From the NCBI GenBank assembly GCA_000471925.1, contig CP006667.1, positions 2,976,001 through 3,040,000 of the forward strand: DNA of 64,000 nt, in the 5' to 3' direction. The stretch comes from Ralstonia pickettii DTP0602. GTDB lineage: Bacteria; Pseudomonadota; Gammaproteobacteria; Burkholderiales; Burkholderiaceae. The notes beneath the pieces are model-generated. The model was not told the DNA's origin. It saw nothing but the letters and a program-made list of their open reading frames with translations, and did not search any database. Made by a program: the position numbers and the translations under genes. The number at the start of each line of letters is the position of its first letter. Position 1 is the first letter of the stretch. Below are positions 28,196 to 37,295 of this stretch, piece by piece.

Positions 28196-28625
28196 GGACT
28201 TGCTCAGGCGTTCCTGACGCCGGGCGACAGCGCCTCAAGCGCGCCGAATGCCGGCCACGCCCATTCCACGCGGCTCGGCCGCGTCACCTCACTCCCCATC
28301 GCTATCCCACAAAATCAGAAATTGCTGATGGCCTGCGGAATCTCCCGTCCCTAGAGTCGCTACGGTGTCGCCTGCGCGGTGCCGGGCTCGCCCTGCCCCG
28401 TGCATGGGCGCCGACCGCAGGTGTCACGGATTCCCCATGAACCGCCCGCCCCACCGCCAGCCCCGCCACGAGGCCCTCACCGCGCTGGCGGACCCATCAC
28501 ACGAAGATCCCCAGTCTCCCGCCGCGGCGCGCACCGTCACGGAAGCGTCATCGGCGGGTCACGGCACTGTCACCGGGCCTGACTACATTGCATCGCAACA
28601 GTTTCGTCACCAAAAGGACATACTG
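28196..28625. other. sixA-olsB intergenic region with PhoB-type promoter
   Basis: 430 bp. The left half shows no gene. The right end (28535-28589) holds four GTCAY half-sites and a -10. In-frame codons upstream of 28626 are open from 28437 but run through this promoter, so they are not counted as coding. Confidence 0.6.
28535..28589 (+). promoter_or_regulatory. tandem Pho boxes and -10 of olsB
   Basis: Half-sites GTCAC, GTCAT, GTCAC, GTCAC begin at 28536, 28547, 28558 and 28569, exactly 11 bp apart, giving two 18-bp Pho-box-like elements (CCGTCACGGAAGCGTCAT and GGGTCACGGCACTGTCAC). Ten bp after the last comes TACATT (28584-28589). The same 10-bp distance is found at pstS. Confidence 0.75.
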
Positions 28626-29465
28626 ATGCGAGACCTCCCGACGCCTACCCAGCCGCTCTTCGACTCTCTGCCCAATGGCCTCGGCGGCCAGACGGCGCGG
28701 AGGCGTCTTCCTCGTCAATCGGATACGGCAAATGAGTCGCCTGCTCTCAGCGTGGCGTGGGCGCGCCACCAGGACGAAGTAGTCGAGGCGCAGCGCCTGC
28801 GCTACAAGGTGTTTGCCGAGGAGATGGGCGCGCGCCTGACATCCTCGGTGCCCGAACTGGACATCGACATGTTCGATGCCTACTGCGACCACCTGATCGT
28901 GCGCGACCTGGCCACGCTGCGCGTGGTCGGCACCTACCGCGTGCTGCCGCCGCACCAGGCCAAGCGGATGGGCTGCCTGTACGCGGAATCGGAATTCGAC
29001 CTGGTGCGCCTGGCGCACCTGCGCCCCAAGATGCTGGAACTGGGCCGCTCGTGCGTGCACCGCGACTACCGTTCGGGCAGCGTGATCATGGCCCTGTGGG
29101 GCGGCCTGGGCGAGTACCTGCAGCGCTGGGGCATCGAGTCGATGCTGGGCTGCGCCAGCGTGCCCATGAGCGACGGCGGCCACTACGCGGCCAGCCTGCA
29201 CCGCCTGTTCACCGAGCGCTCGCTGGCGCCAATCGAGTACCACGCTTTCCCGCGCCTGCCGCTGCCGGTCGAGGACCTGAACCAGCAGCTGGAGGTGGAG
29301 CCGCCCGCACTGATCAAGGGCTACCTGCGCCTGGGCGCCAAGATCTGCGGCCAGCCGGCCTGGGACCCGGACTTCAACGTGGCGGACTTCCTGACGCTGC
29401 TGCGCGTGAACGACATGAACCCGCGCTACGCCCGCCACTTCCTGGGCCTGAACAACGCCGCCTGA
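28626..29465 (+). CDS. olsB: L-ornithine N(alpha)-acyltransferase (GNAT-like, OlsB)
   Basis: The 279-residue protein resembles OlsB, which acylates ornithine with a 3-hydroxyacyl group from ACP, the first step to phosphorus-free ornithine lipids. Recognisable stretches are AQRLRYKVFAEEMGARL, CDHLIVRDLATLRVVGTYRVL, LELGRSCVHRDYRSG and GYLRLGAKICGQPAWDPDF. The start MRDLPTPTQPLFD at 28626 has an AAAGGA site 8 nt upstream and lies about 30 nt after the predicted transcription start; a longer version from 28437 would overlap the promoter. No olsA partner is adjacent, so the second acylation must be encoded elsewhere. Related acyltransferases of other specificity cannot be excluded. Confidence 0.85.
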   Translation: MRDLPTPTQPLFDSLPNGLGGQTARRRLPRQSDTANESPALSVAWARHQDEVVEAQRLRYKVFAEEMGARLTSSVPELDIDMFDAYCDHLIVRDLATLRVVGTYRVLPPHQAKRMGCLYAESEFDLVRLAHLRPKMLELGRSCVHRDYRSGSVIMALWGGLGEYLQRWGIESMLGCASVPMSDGGHYAASLHRLFTERSLAPIEYHAFPRLPLPVEDLNQQLEVEPPALIKGYLRLGAKICGQPAWDPDFNVADFLTLLRVNDMNPRYARHFLGLNNAA

Positions 29466-29522
29466 GCGGCGGCTTCCCTTCGGCCGCCTCCCCGGCGGCC
29501 GCTTTCCCCGCGCTCAGTCGTC

Positions 29523-31055
29523 TCAGTCGTAGACAACCTTGTAGCGCTTGCCGATCCGCTGCCATTCGTCGGCCTCCTGCGCGAGGCTGTATTCGATCAG
29601 CGGATTGGCCTCGATCCACGTCTTCGGCAGCTTCACCGTGAAGCCCTCGTCCAGTGCTTCGGCCAGCTGGCTGACGCGGATATCGGGCAAGGCCACGTCC
29701 GAGCGGCGGCGGCACAGCACGAAGGCCAGCCGCAGGCTGAACAGCATGCGCCAGTCGACGAACTTGCCGCTGCCCGAGAGCTTGCCGAGCTTGCCCGCAT
29801 GGCCCAGCAGCAGCGTCGCCAGCCGCGCCTGGTCGGTCTTGGAAAACCCCGGCATGTCCGCGTGCGTGGCGATATAAGCCGAATGCTTGTGGTAGCCGCT
29901 GTGCGAGATCGACATGCCGATCTCATGCAGGCTGGCGGCCCAGCCCAGCAGCAGCAGGTTGTCCTCGCGCCGTTCGTTGGCAGGTTCCGGGAACTGTGCC
30001 AGCAGCGCCTGCGCGGTGCCGCGCACCCGTGCGGACTGGGCCCGGTCCACGCCATAGCGCCGCATGAACTGGTCGACCGTGACCGTGCGCATGTCCTCGT
30101 GGTGGCTGCGCCCGAGCAGGTCGTACAGCACGCCAAGGCGCAGCGCGCCGTCGGTGACGTCCATGCGGTCGATATCGAGTTCGGCAAACACGCCGAGCAT
30201 GATCGACAGGCCGCCGGGCAGCACCGGGATGCGGTCCGGCTTGAGACCGGTCAGCTTGACGCGGTTAGTGTTTTCAGCCTTGATCAGCGCGCGCTTGAGC
30301 CGCTCCAGCCCCTCGCGCGTGATGCCGTGCTCAGACGGGTTGTCATTCATGCCGTTGAGCTCGATCAACTCGGCCAGCGCGCGCGCGGTGCCTGACGAGC
30401 CCACCGCCTGCTCCCAGCCGGCGGCGCGGTACTGGCGCACCAGCACCTGGATCTCGCGGCGCGCGGCCAGTTCGGCCTGCTTCATCGCGTAGTCATCGAC
30501 ATTGCCGCTGGGGAAGAACTGGCGGCTGTGCGAGACACAGCCGATATACAGGCTCTCCATCAGCTTGGACTGATAGCCACTGCCGATGATGAACTCGGTC
30601 GAGCCGCCGCCGATATCGACCACCAACCGGTTGCCCTGGCACGCCGGCGCATCATGCGAGGCGCCGAGGTAGATCAGCCGCGCCTCTTCGCGCCCTGCGA
30701 TAACTTCGATCGGGAAGCCGAGGGCGCTTTCGGCCTCGATCAGGAATTCCGACGCATTCTTGGCCACGCGCAGGGTGTTGGTGGCCACGGCGCGCACCTG
30801 GTTGGGCGCGAAGTCGCGCAGCCGGTCGCCGAAGCGTCGCAGCGCGTCGATGCCGCGGCGGCGCGCGGGCTGGTCCAGGTATTTGTCGGGCGTCAGGCCG
30901 GCGGCCAGGCGCACCGGCTCGCGCAGCGCGTCGACCTGGAAGATCTGGCTGGCCGGGCCGCTGGCGGTAGGGGTTTCGTCCACCCGCCCGATCATCAGGC
31001 GGAAGCTGTTCGAGCCCATGTCGACGGCGGCCAGCAGGCGTGGGGAATTGTTCAT
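29523..31055 (-). CDS. ppx: exopolyphosphatase (Ppx/GppA family)
   Basis: The 510-residue protein (E. coli Ppx 513) removes terminal phosphates from polyphosphate. It has the ASKHA fold with the phosphate-1 motif AVDMGSNSFRLMIG (near 10-23) and phosphate-2 motif VVDIGGGSTEFIIG (near 148-161). The C-terminal half is the HD-like helical domain, with LHEIGMSISHSGYHKHSAYI. GppA activity on pppGpp is a possible alternative. It is divergent from ppk, its metabolic opposite, across 193 bp. Confidence 0.95.
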   Translation of the reverse strand: MNNSPRLLAAVDMGSNSFRLMIGRVDETPTASGPASQIFQVDALREPVRLAAGLTPDKYLDQPARRRGIDALRRFGDRLRDFAPNQVRAVATNTLRVAKNASEFLIEAESALGFPIEVIAGREEARLIYLGASHDAPACQGNRLVVDIGGGSTEFIIGSGYQSKLMESLYIGCVSHSRQFFPSGNVDDYAMKQAELAARREIQVLVRQYRAAGWEQAVGSSGTARALAELIELNGMNDNPSEHGITREGLERLKRALIKAENTNRVKLTGLKPDRIPVLPGGLSIMLGVFAELDIDRMDVTDGALRLGVLYDLLGRSHHEDMRTVTVDQFMRRYGVDRAQSARVRGTAQALLAQFPEPANERREDNLLLLGWAASLHEIGMSISHSGYHKHSAYIATHADMPGFSKTDQARLATLLLGHAGKLGKLSGSGKFVDWRMLFSLRLAFVLCRRRSDVALPDIRVSQLAEALDEGFTVKLPKTWIEANPLIEYSLAQEADEWQRIGKRYKVVYD

Positions 31056-31162
31056 CGTGTGATTGGAGGGCTGGTTCGCGTTGGCGTTGCGCGTTCATGC
31101 GATGGCGGCGGGTGCATGGTAGTGCCTCCGGCCGGCGCTCGCGCCCGGGAAAAATATGTCGT

Positions 31163-31208
31163 TGTCATGTCCACATCATGACAAAATCAAACTGTCATGA
31201 AAATGACA
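31163..31208. promoter_or_regulatory. two inverted repeats between ppx and ppk
   Basis: TGTCATG/CATGACA (31163-31169 with 31177-31183) and TGTCAT/ATGACA (31193-31198 with 31203-31208). The 18 bp at 31192-31209 also resemble a Pho box with a full first half (CTGTCAT) and a 5-of-7 second half. Confidence 0.5.
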
Positions 31209-31248
31209 CGTTGCTATGGAAAAGTCGCCACATTACCAAAGAAAGCCC

Positions 31249-33342
31249 ATGCTCATGTCGACGACTCCGCCCAGTACGCTGCTCAATCGCGAACTGGGCA
31301 TCCTGGAATTCAACGCTCGCGTCCTGGCGCAAGCGGCGGACCCGAAGATCCCACTGCTGGAGCGGCTGAAATTCATCTGCATCGTGTCCAGCAATCTGGA
31401 CGAATTTTTTGAAATCCGCATGGCAGGCCTGAAAGAACAGATGCGCGACAACGCGTCGGGCCTGACGCCGGACGGCCTTTCTTTCCAGCAGACCTACCGG
31501 CTTGTCACCGAGCGCACGCAACGGCTTGTTGCTTCGCAGTATGACATGCTGCAGAACACCATCTTTCCACTTCTTGAAAAAGAAGGGGTCTTTTTCCACC
31601 TGACCACCACCTGGACCGACGCCCAGCGCGAATGGGCGCGCGAGTTCTTCACGCGCGAGCTGGCGCCGGTGCTGACCCCGATCGCACTGGACCCGGCCCA
31701 CCCTTTTCCGCGCGTGCTCAACAAGAGCCTGAACTTCGTGGTGGAACTGTCCGGCAAGGACGCCTTCGGGCGCGAGGCCGACCTCGCCATCGTGCAGGCG
31801 CCGCGCGCGCTGCCGCGCGTGGTCAAGATGCCGGAGAAGCTGTCGGGCTACCCGTTCGGCTTCGTGATGCTGTCCTCCTTCATGCAGGGCTTCGTGCACG
31901 AGCTGTTTCCGGCAATCGAGGTGCACGGCTGCTTCCAGTTCCGCGTCACGCGCAATTCCGACCTGTTTGTGTCGGAAGACGAAATCACCGACCTGCGCGA
32001 GGCATTGCAGGGCGAACTGCCCACGCGCCATTTCGGCGACACCGTGCGACTGGAAATCTCGTCCGACACCCCCAACCCGCTGGCGCGCCGCCTGCTGCTG
32101 GAATCAGGGCTGGCCGAGCAGGACCTGTACCGGGTGTCCGGCCCGGTGAACCTGGTGCGCCTGATGCAGATCCCCGACATGGTGGACCGGCCCGCGCTCA
32201 AGTACTCGCCGTACGTGCCCGCGCCGGTCAAGGCCTTTGCCACCGGCGCGTCGATGTTCGATGTGATGCGCCAGCAGGACGTGCTGCTGCACCACCCGTA
32301 CGAGAGCTTCAACTCCGTGCTCGACCTGCTGCAGCTGGCCGCGGCCGACCCCAACGTGGTCGCGATCAAGCAGACGGTCTACCGCACCGGCAACGAGTCG
32401 CTGGTGATGGAAGCGCTGATGACCGCCGCGCGCAACGGCAAGGAAGTGACGGTGGTGGTGGAGCTGCTGGCGCGCTTTGACGAGGAAACCAATATCAACT
32501 GGGCCGAGCGGCTGGAATCCGCCGGCGCGCACGTAATCTACGGCGTGGTCGGCCACAAGTGCCACGCCAAGATGCTGCTGATCGTGCGGCGCGAGCCCAC
32601 CGGCCCCAAGGCCAAGCAGGTCAAGCTGCGCCGCTACGCGCACCTGGGCACCGGCAATTACCATCCGCGCACCGCCCGACTCTACACCGACTTCGGCCTG
32701 CTGACCGCCAACGAGGCGATCTGCGAAGACGTGCACCACGTGTTCCAGCTGCTGACCGGCACCGCCGGCACCATCCGGCTGAACCACCTGTGGCAGTCGC
32801 CCTTCACCATGCAGAGCAACCTGGTCGACCATATCCGCGCCGAGGCCCGCAACGCGCGCGCGGGCAAGCCGGCGCGGATCATCGCCAAGATGAATGCGCT
32901 GCTGGAACCGTCGATCATCGACGAGCTCTACAAGGCCTCGCGCGCGGGCGTGAAGATCGACCTGATCGTGCGCGGCGTGTGCGCGCTGATGCCGGGCGTG
33001 CCGGGCATGTCGGAAAACATCTCGGTGCGCTCAATTGTCGGGCGCTTCCTGGAGCACCATCGGGTCTACTATTTCCGCGCCGGCGGTGAGGACGTGCTGT
33101 ACCTGTCCAGCGCCGACTGGATGGATCGCAACCTGTTTCGCCGCGTGGAGGTCGCCTTCCCGGTCTTGGACAGGGCACTGAAGGCGCGCGTCATCAAGGA
33201 AAGCCTGCAGGTGCACCTGCGCGATAATGCGTCGGCGTGGATCATGCAGCCGGACGGCAACTACATGCGCAGGCAGACCCGCTCCAAGCATCCGCATGTC
33301 AGCCAGAACGACATGCTGGAAATGTTCGGCGGCACGCCGTGA
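31249..33342 (+). CDS. ppk: polyphosphate kinase 1
   Basis: The 697-residue enzyme makes polyphosphate from ATP reversibly, and in E. coli is membrane-associated. The N domain starts TPPSTLLNRELGILEFNARV. The autophosphorylated histidine is H439 in GHKCHAKMLLIVRRE (E. coli H435). The second phospholipase-D-like half has YAHLGTGNYHPRTARLYTDF and the C-terminal VYYFRAGGEDVLYLSSADWMDRNLFRRVEV. ATG 31249 follows AGAAAG; ATG 31216 has no ribosome-binding site and lies next to the repeats. A terminator follows. Confidence 0.95.
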   Translation: MLMSTTPPSTLLNRELGILEFNARVLAQAADPKIPLLERLKFICIVSSNLDEFFEIRMAGLKEQMRDNASGLTPDGLSFQQTYRLVTERTQRLVASQYDMLQNTIFPLLEKEGVFFHLTTTWTDAQREWAREFFTRELAPVLTPIALDPAHPFPRVLNKSLNFVVELSGKDAFGREADLAIVQAPRALPRVVKMPEKLSGYPFGFVMLSSFMQGFVHELFPAIEVHGCFQFRVTRNSDLFVSEDEITDLREALQGELPTRHFGDTVRLEISSDTPNPLARRLLLESGLAEQDLYRVSGPVNLVRLMQIPDMVDRPALKYSPYVPAPVKAFATGASMFDVMRQQDVLLHHPYESFNSVLDLLQLAAADPNVVAIKQTVYRTGNESLVMEALMTAARNGKEVTVVVELLARFDEETNINWAERLESAGAHVIYGVVGHKCHAKMLLIVRREPTGPKAKQVKLRRYAHLGTGNYHPRTARLYTDFGLLTANEAICEDVHHVFQLLTGTAGTIRLNHLWQSPFTMQSNLVDHIRAEARNARAGKPARIIAKMNALLEPSIIDELYKASRAGVKIDLIVRGVCALMPGVPGMSENISVRSIVGRFLEHHRVYYFRAGGEDVLYLSSADWMDRNLFRRVEVAFPVLDRALKARVIKESLQVHLRDNASAWIMQPDGNYMRRQTRSKHPHVSQNDMLEMFGGTP

Positions 33343-33369
33343 ACGGAGCCGCTCGGATGCAAAGGAAAA

Positions 33370-33390
33370 CCCCGCTGCGGCGGGATTTTT
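33370..33390. terminator. bidirectional terminator between ppk and phoR
   Basis: Stem CCCGC/GCGGG around TGCG, with TTTTT on the plus side (33386-33390) and TTTTCCTTT on the minus side, between convergent genes. Confidence 0.8.
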
Positions 33391-33399
33391 CTTTGTGTG

Positions 33400-34785
33400 T
33401 CAGGCTGCGCGCCGCGAGGAATCCGGCGCCTGCGGCGATGTCGAGACGCCCGTGGGAGGTACCGCGGCTATCGTCCCGTCGCCGCCCGCCGACCGCACGC
33501 TGCGCTCGAGCGGGAAGATCACCCGGAACACACTGCCGCGGCCAACCTCGCTGGTCACGCGCAAATCGGCATGGTGGCGCGACAGCACGTGCTTGACGAT
33601 GGCAAGTCCCAGGCCGGTGCCGCCGGTATCGCGCGAGCGGCTGCGGTCGACACGGTAGAAGCGCTCGGTCAGCCGCGGAATATGTTCTGGCGCGATACCC
33701 AGTCCGGTATCGGCCACCGAGAACACTGCATGGCCGTCCTCCCAGCCAAGCCGCATCGTGATGCGCCCGCCGTCCGGCGTGTAGCGCACCGCATTGGACA
33801 CCAGGTTGCCTAGCGCGGACAGCAATTCGGTTTCCGCGCCGCGCAAGCCCACGGTGGTGTCGATCTCGGCCGATACCTGGTGCCGCCCTTGCGACAGCGC
33901 CTCGGCGTCGTGCCTGAGATGCGCCACCATCGCCTGCACCGGCACGATGTCGTTGCCCGGCGCCTGCTCATCGCTTTCCAGCCTGGCCAGCGCCAGCAGG
34001 TCCTCGACGATGCTCTGCATGCGCACCGACTGCACCAGCATCAGGTCGATATAGCGCCGGCGATCCTCCTCCGATACCGGCAGGTCGCGCACGGTTTCCA
34101 GAAAGCCGGTCAGCACCGTCAGCGGCGTCTTCAGCTCGTGCGAGACGTTGGCGACGAAATCGCGGCGCATGGCCTCGGTGTTCTCGAGCTTGGTGATGTC
34201 CTGCGTGATGACCAGCTTGCGGTTGTCGCCATACGGCAGGATCTGCACCGCGATCACGCTGTGCTTGTGTTCGCCCATGTCGCGCATCACCAGCGGCTCG
34301 TCAAAGCGCTGCCGCGTCAGGTAGTGGACGAACTCGGGCCGGCGGATCAGGTGAGTGATGCGCTGGCGCACATCGCGCCGCGCATTCAGGCCGAAGTGCT
34401 GCTCGGCCACGTCGTTGCACCATTCGATCTGGTCGGCGTCGTCCAGCATCAGCACGCCGTTGGGCGAGGCCTGGATCGCCTGGATAAAGCGCGTGTGCTG
34501 CTGCTCGACCTGCAGCACCTGGGTGCGCCAGCGCTTGACCAGCCGGTGCAGCCGGTAATAGACCTCGCCCCACAGGCCGAGCGCGCTCGGGATTTCGCCG
34601 TAGACCGGCGCGTCCAGCACCTTCCACAAGCGGTTGATCTGGTACAGGTAATAGCAAAGCAGCGAGAACAGCGCGGCGCAGGCAAGCGCCAGCGCCGGCA
34701 CCGGGCCGAAGGCCAGGTAGATACCGGCGGACAGCACCAGCAGACCGATCAGGATGGCCGCGGAACGGGCCCAGATGACATTCAT
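33400..34785 (-). CDS. phoR: phosphate regulon sensor histidine kinase
   Basis: The 461-residue membrane kinase has two N-terminal helices (residues 5-48), a linker, a PAS domain (about 100-195) and a HisKA/HATPase core. The phosphorylated histidine is H216 in ANVSHELKTPLTVL. ATP-binding boxes are visible: N box LGNLVSNAVRYTPDGG, G1 VADTGLGIAPEHI, and G2 TGGTGLGLAIVKHVLS. PhoR senses phosphate status through PstSCAB/PhoU and phosphorylates PhoB. It is the last gene of the pst-pho block and is 145 bp downstream of phoB. The C-terminal tail after residue 430 is low-complexity. Confidence 0.95.
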   Translation of the reverse strand: MNVIWARSAAILIGLLVLSAGIYLAFGPVPALALACAALFSLLCYYLYQINRLWKVLDAPVYGEIPSALGLWGEVYYRLHRLVKRWRTQVLQVEQQHTRFIQAIQASPNGVLMLDDADQIEWCNDVAEQHFGLNARRDVRQRITHLIRRPEFVHYLTRQRFDEPLVMRDMGEHKHSVIAVQILPYGDNRKLVITQDITKLENTEAMRRDFVANVSHELKTPLTVLTGFLETVRDLPVSEEDRRRYIDLMLVQSVRMQSIVEDLLALARLESDEQAPGNDIVPVQAMVAHLRHDAEALSQGRHQVSAEIDTTVGLRGAETELLSALGNLVSNAVRYTPDGGRITMRLGWEDGHAVFSVADTGLGIAPEHIPRLTERFYRVDRSRSRDTGGTGLGLAIVKHVLSRHHADLRVTSEVGRGSVFRVIFPLERSVRSAGGDGTIAAVPPTGVSTSPQAPDSSRRAA

Positions 34786-34930
34786 GCGCAGGGTTCAGGC
34801 TTGCGACCCGGATTGTGATAAGGGCCGCTTAGTTGCGACGGAGTGTGCCACGATTTCGCCGCGCCCTGCCAGCAGCGTGGAGATCGGTGGCCGGACCGGG
34901 CGACGCGTGCCGCCCGGCCGGCCGGAAGCG

Positions 34931-35638
34931 TCAGGCGCCGGGGGTGCGCGCCAGCCGGTAGCCGCTGCCGCGCACGGTTTCGATCATATTGCTGTAGCCG
35001 CCCGGCGTAAGCGCCGCCCGCAGGCGCTTGATATGGACGTCGACGGTGCGTTCCTCGACAAAGACGTGGTCGCCCCAGACCTGGTCGAGCAATTGCGACC
35101 GGCTGTGCACACGCTCCGGATGCGTCATCAGGAAGTGCAGCAGACGGAACTCGGTGGGGCCCAGGTCCAGCTTGATCGGACCGCTGTCGTCCTGCCCGGT
35201 GACGCGGTGCGTGGCCGGGTCCAGCCGCAGGCCGTTGATCGCGACCACGTCGTCGGTGAGCTGCGGCGCGCGGCGGCGCAGCACGGCCTTGATCCGCGCC
35301 AGCAGTTCCTTGGGCGAGAACGGCTTGGTAACGTAGTCGTCCGCGCCGGCTTCCAGCCCCATCACCTTGTCCTGCTCCTCGCCGCGCGCGGTCAGCATGA
35401 TGATGGGGATCTGGCGGGTGCGGTCGTTGGCTCGCAACTCCTTGGCGAAGTTAGCACCCGACTTGCCGGGGAGCATCCAGTCCAGCAGCACCAGGTCAGG
35501 CAGCACGTCGCTCATCAGCGACAGCGCCTGCTCGGCGTTGTAGGCCCGGATCGGATAGTGCCCCGCGTGCTGCAGGTTGACGGCGATCAGTTCAGCGATC
35601 GCCGGTTCGTCTTCGACAACGAGAATACTGCTTGGCAT
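34931..35638 (-). CDS. phoB: phosphate regulon response regulator
   Basis: The 235-residue OmpR/PhoB-type regulator has a receiver domain with acidic pocket D10/E11, phosphorylated D53 in LLDWMLPG and K105 in TKPF. The C-terminal winged helix contains the recognition helix region SRSQLLDQVWGDHVFVEERTVDVHIKRL. It binds Pho boxes (direct repeats of GTCAY-type half-sites every 11 bp) of the kind seen here before pstS and olsB. It lies 55 bp after phoU on the same strand. Confidence 0.97.
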   Translation of the reverse strand: MPSSILVVEDEPAIAELIAVNLQHAGHYPIRAYNAEQALSLMSDVLPDLVLLDWMLPGKSGANFAKELRANDRTRQIPIIMLTARGEEQDKVMGLEAGADDYVTKPFSPKELLARIKAVLRRRAPQLTDDVVAINGLRLDPATHRVTGQDDSGPIKLDLGPTEFRLLHFLMTHPERVHSRSQLLDQVWGDHVFVEERTVDVHIKRLRAALTPGGYSNMIETVRGSGYRLARTPGA

Positions 35639-35693
35639 GTGTATCGTTCTCCGTATAGAACCCGTTTCATGATGTAACGGATTCTTAGGCCGC

Positions 35694-36398
35694 TCAGCTC
35701 AGCGCTTCGCGCTCCATGTCCTCGCGCGAGACATGGCGGACGTCCGTCCCCTTGACAATGTAAATGATAAATTCCGCGATGTTCTTGGCGTGGTCGCCGA
35801 TGCGCTCGATCGCCTTGGCAATGAACAGGAAGTCCAGTGCGACCGAGATCGTACGCGGGTCTTCCATCATGTACGTGATCAGCTTGCGCACGAAGCCGCG
35901 GAATTCCTCGTCGATGGCCTTGTCGTCCTTGACGATGCGCGCCGCCGCCACGGTATCCAGGCGGGCAAAGGCGTCCAGCGCCTGGCGCAGCAGCGAGATC
36001 GCCATCTCGCCCGAGAGCTTGACCTCGGCGTAGTTGATGCTGTGTGCCGACGCATCTTCCATGATGTGCTTGGTGCGCTTGGCGACCTTCTCGGCCTCGT
36101 CGCCGGCGCGCTCGAGGTTGGTGATGGTCTTGGAGATGGCCATCACCAGGCGCAGGTCGCGCGCGGTCGGCTGGCGCCGGGCAATAATGTTGCCGCAGTC
36201 GGCATCGATCTCGACTTCCAGCGCATTGAGCTGCTGCTCGCGGGCGATGACCTGGTCGGCGACCTCACCGTCGAAATCGGACAGCGCGCGCATGGCGAGC
36301 TCGATCTGCGACTCGACCAGGCCGCCCATCTGCAGCAGCTTGGTATTGATCGCGTTGAGGTCGGCGTCGAACTGGGTCGACAGGTGCTTGTCTGGCAT
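35694..36398 (-). CDS. phoU: phosphate transport regulator PhoU
   Basis: The 234-residue all-helical protein is made of two similar three-helix bundles. Metal-binding patterns of the ExxxD type are visible in NLERAGDEAEKVAKR and AIERIGDHAKNIAEF. PhoU keeps PhoR in the kinase-off state when PstSCAB is working, and limits uptake. It lies 55 bp after pstB, in the usual pstSCAB-phoU order. Confidence 0.96.
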   Translation of the reverse strand: MPDKHLSTQFDADLNAINTKLLQMGGLVESQIELAMRALSDFDGEVADQVIAREQQLNALEVEIDADCGNIIARRQPTARDLRLVMAISKTITNLERAGDEAEKVAKRTKHIMEDASAHSINYAEVKLSGEMAISLLRQALDAFARLDTVAAARIVKDDKAIDEEFRGFVRKLITYMMEDPRTISVALDFLFIAKAIERIGDHAKNIAEFIIYIVKGTDVRHVSREDMEREALS

Positions 36399-36453
36399 GG
36401 GATTCTCCTGGCCGCTGTTTGTATGCTACGCCTTGCGGTGACAATCGGCCGAA

Positions 36454-37242
36454 TCAACCGAAGCGGCCGGTAATGTAGTCTTCCGTTTCCTTGCGGTGCG
36501 GCTTGATGAAGATCTTCTCGGTTTCGCCGAACTCGATCAGCTCGCCCAGGTACATGTAGGCGGTGTAGTCCGAGCAGCGCGCCGCCTGCTGCATGTTGTG
36601 GGTAACGATCACGACCGTGTACTCGTCCTTGAGCTCGGCGATCAGTTCTTCGATGCGGCCAGTGGAGATCGGGTCCAGCGCCGAGCACGGCTCGTCCAGC
36701 AGCAGCACTTCCGGGCGGATGGCGATGCCGCGCGCGATGCACAGGCGCTGCTGCTGGCCGCCGGACAGGCCGTAGCCCGACTGGTTCAGCTTGTCCTTGG
36801 CCTCGTTCCACAGCGCCGCCTTGGTCAGCGCCCATTCCACGCGATCATCCATTTCCGAGCGCGACAGCTTCTCGAACAGGCGTACGCCGAAGGCGATGTT
36901 GTCGTAGATCGACATCGGGAACGGCGTCGGCTTCTGAAACACCATGCCGACCTTGGCGCGCAGCAGGGCGATGTCCTGGCGCGCAGTCAGCAGGTTGTCG
37001 CCGTCCATGTTGATCTCGCCTTCGGCACGCTGCTCGGGGTACAGCGCATACATCTTGTTGAAGGTGCGCAGCAGCGTCGACTTGCCGCAGCCCGACGGCC
37101 CGATAAAGGCCGTGACCTTGCGGTCGGGGATCGACATGTTGATGTTCTTCAGCGCATGGAACTGGCCGTAGTAGAAGTTCAGGTTGCGCACGTCGATCTT
37201 GGCGCGTACCGAATCGGGAATGTCGATGACGGTGGATGTCAT
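36454..37242 (-). CDS. pstB: phosphate ABC transporter ATP-binding protein
   Basis: The 262-residue ATPase drives high-affinity phosphate import. Walker A is GPSGCGKST near residue 46, signature [14 protein letters not shown], Walker [14 protein letters not shown] and H-loop VTHNM. The start [15 protein letters not shown] at 37242 agrees with the family; a much longer open frame upstream overlaps pstA and is rejected. 53 bp separate it from pstA. Confidence 0.97.
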   Translation of the reverse strand: MTSTVIDIPDSVRAKIDVRNLNFYYGQFHALKNINMSIPDRKVTAFIGPSGCGKSTLLRTFNKMYALYPEQRAEGEINMDGDNLLTARQDIALLRAKVGMVFQKPTPFPMSIYDNIAFGVRLFEKLSRSEMDDRVEWALTKAALWNEAKDKLNQSGYGLSGGQQQRLCIARGIAIRPEVLLLDEPCSALDPISTGRIEELIAELKDEYTVVIVTHNMQQAARCSDYTAYMYLGELIEFGETEKIFIKPHRKETEDYITGRFG

Positions 37243-37295
37243 TGCGTTTCTCGCTTGCAGTCTTTGGGGCAGGACGGGTTGCGTGGTCCGGCCGC

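Noticed and set aside
28437..28625. Longer olsB start at 28437
   Set aside because: The extra codons run through the four PhoB half-sites and the -10; the ATG at 28626 has a good ribosome-binding site.
31216..31248. ATG at 31216 as ppk start
   Set aside because: No ribosome-binding site and only 7 bp after the second inverted repeat; the ATG at 31249 fits family N-termini.
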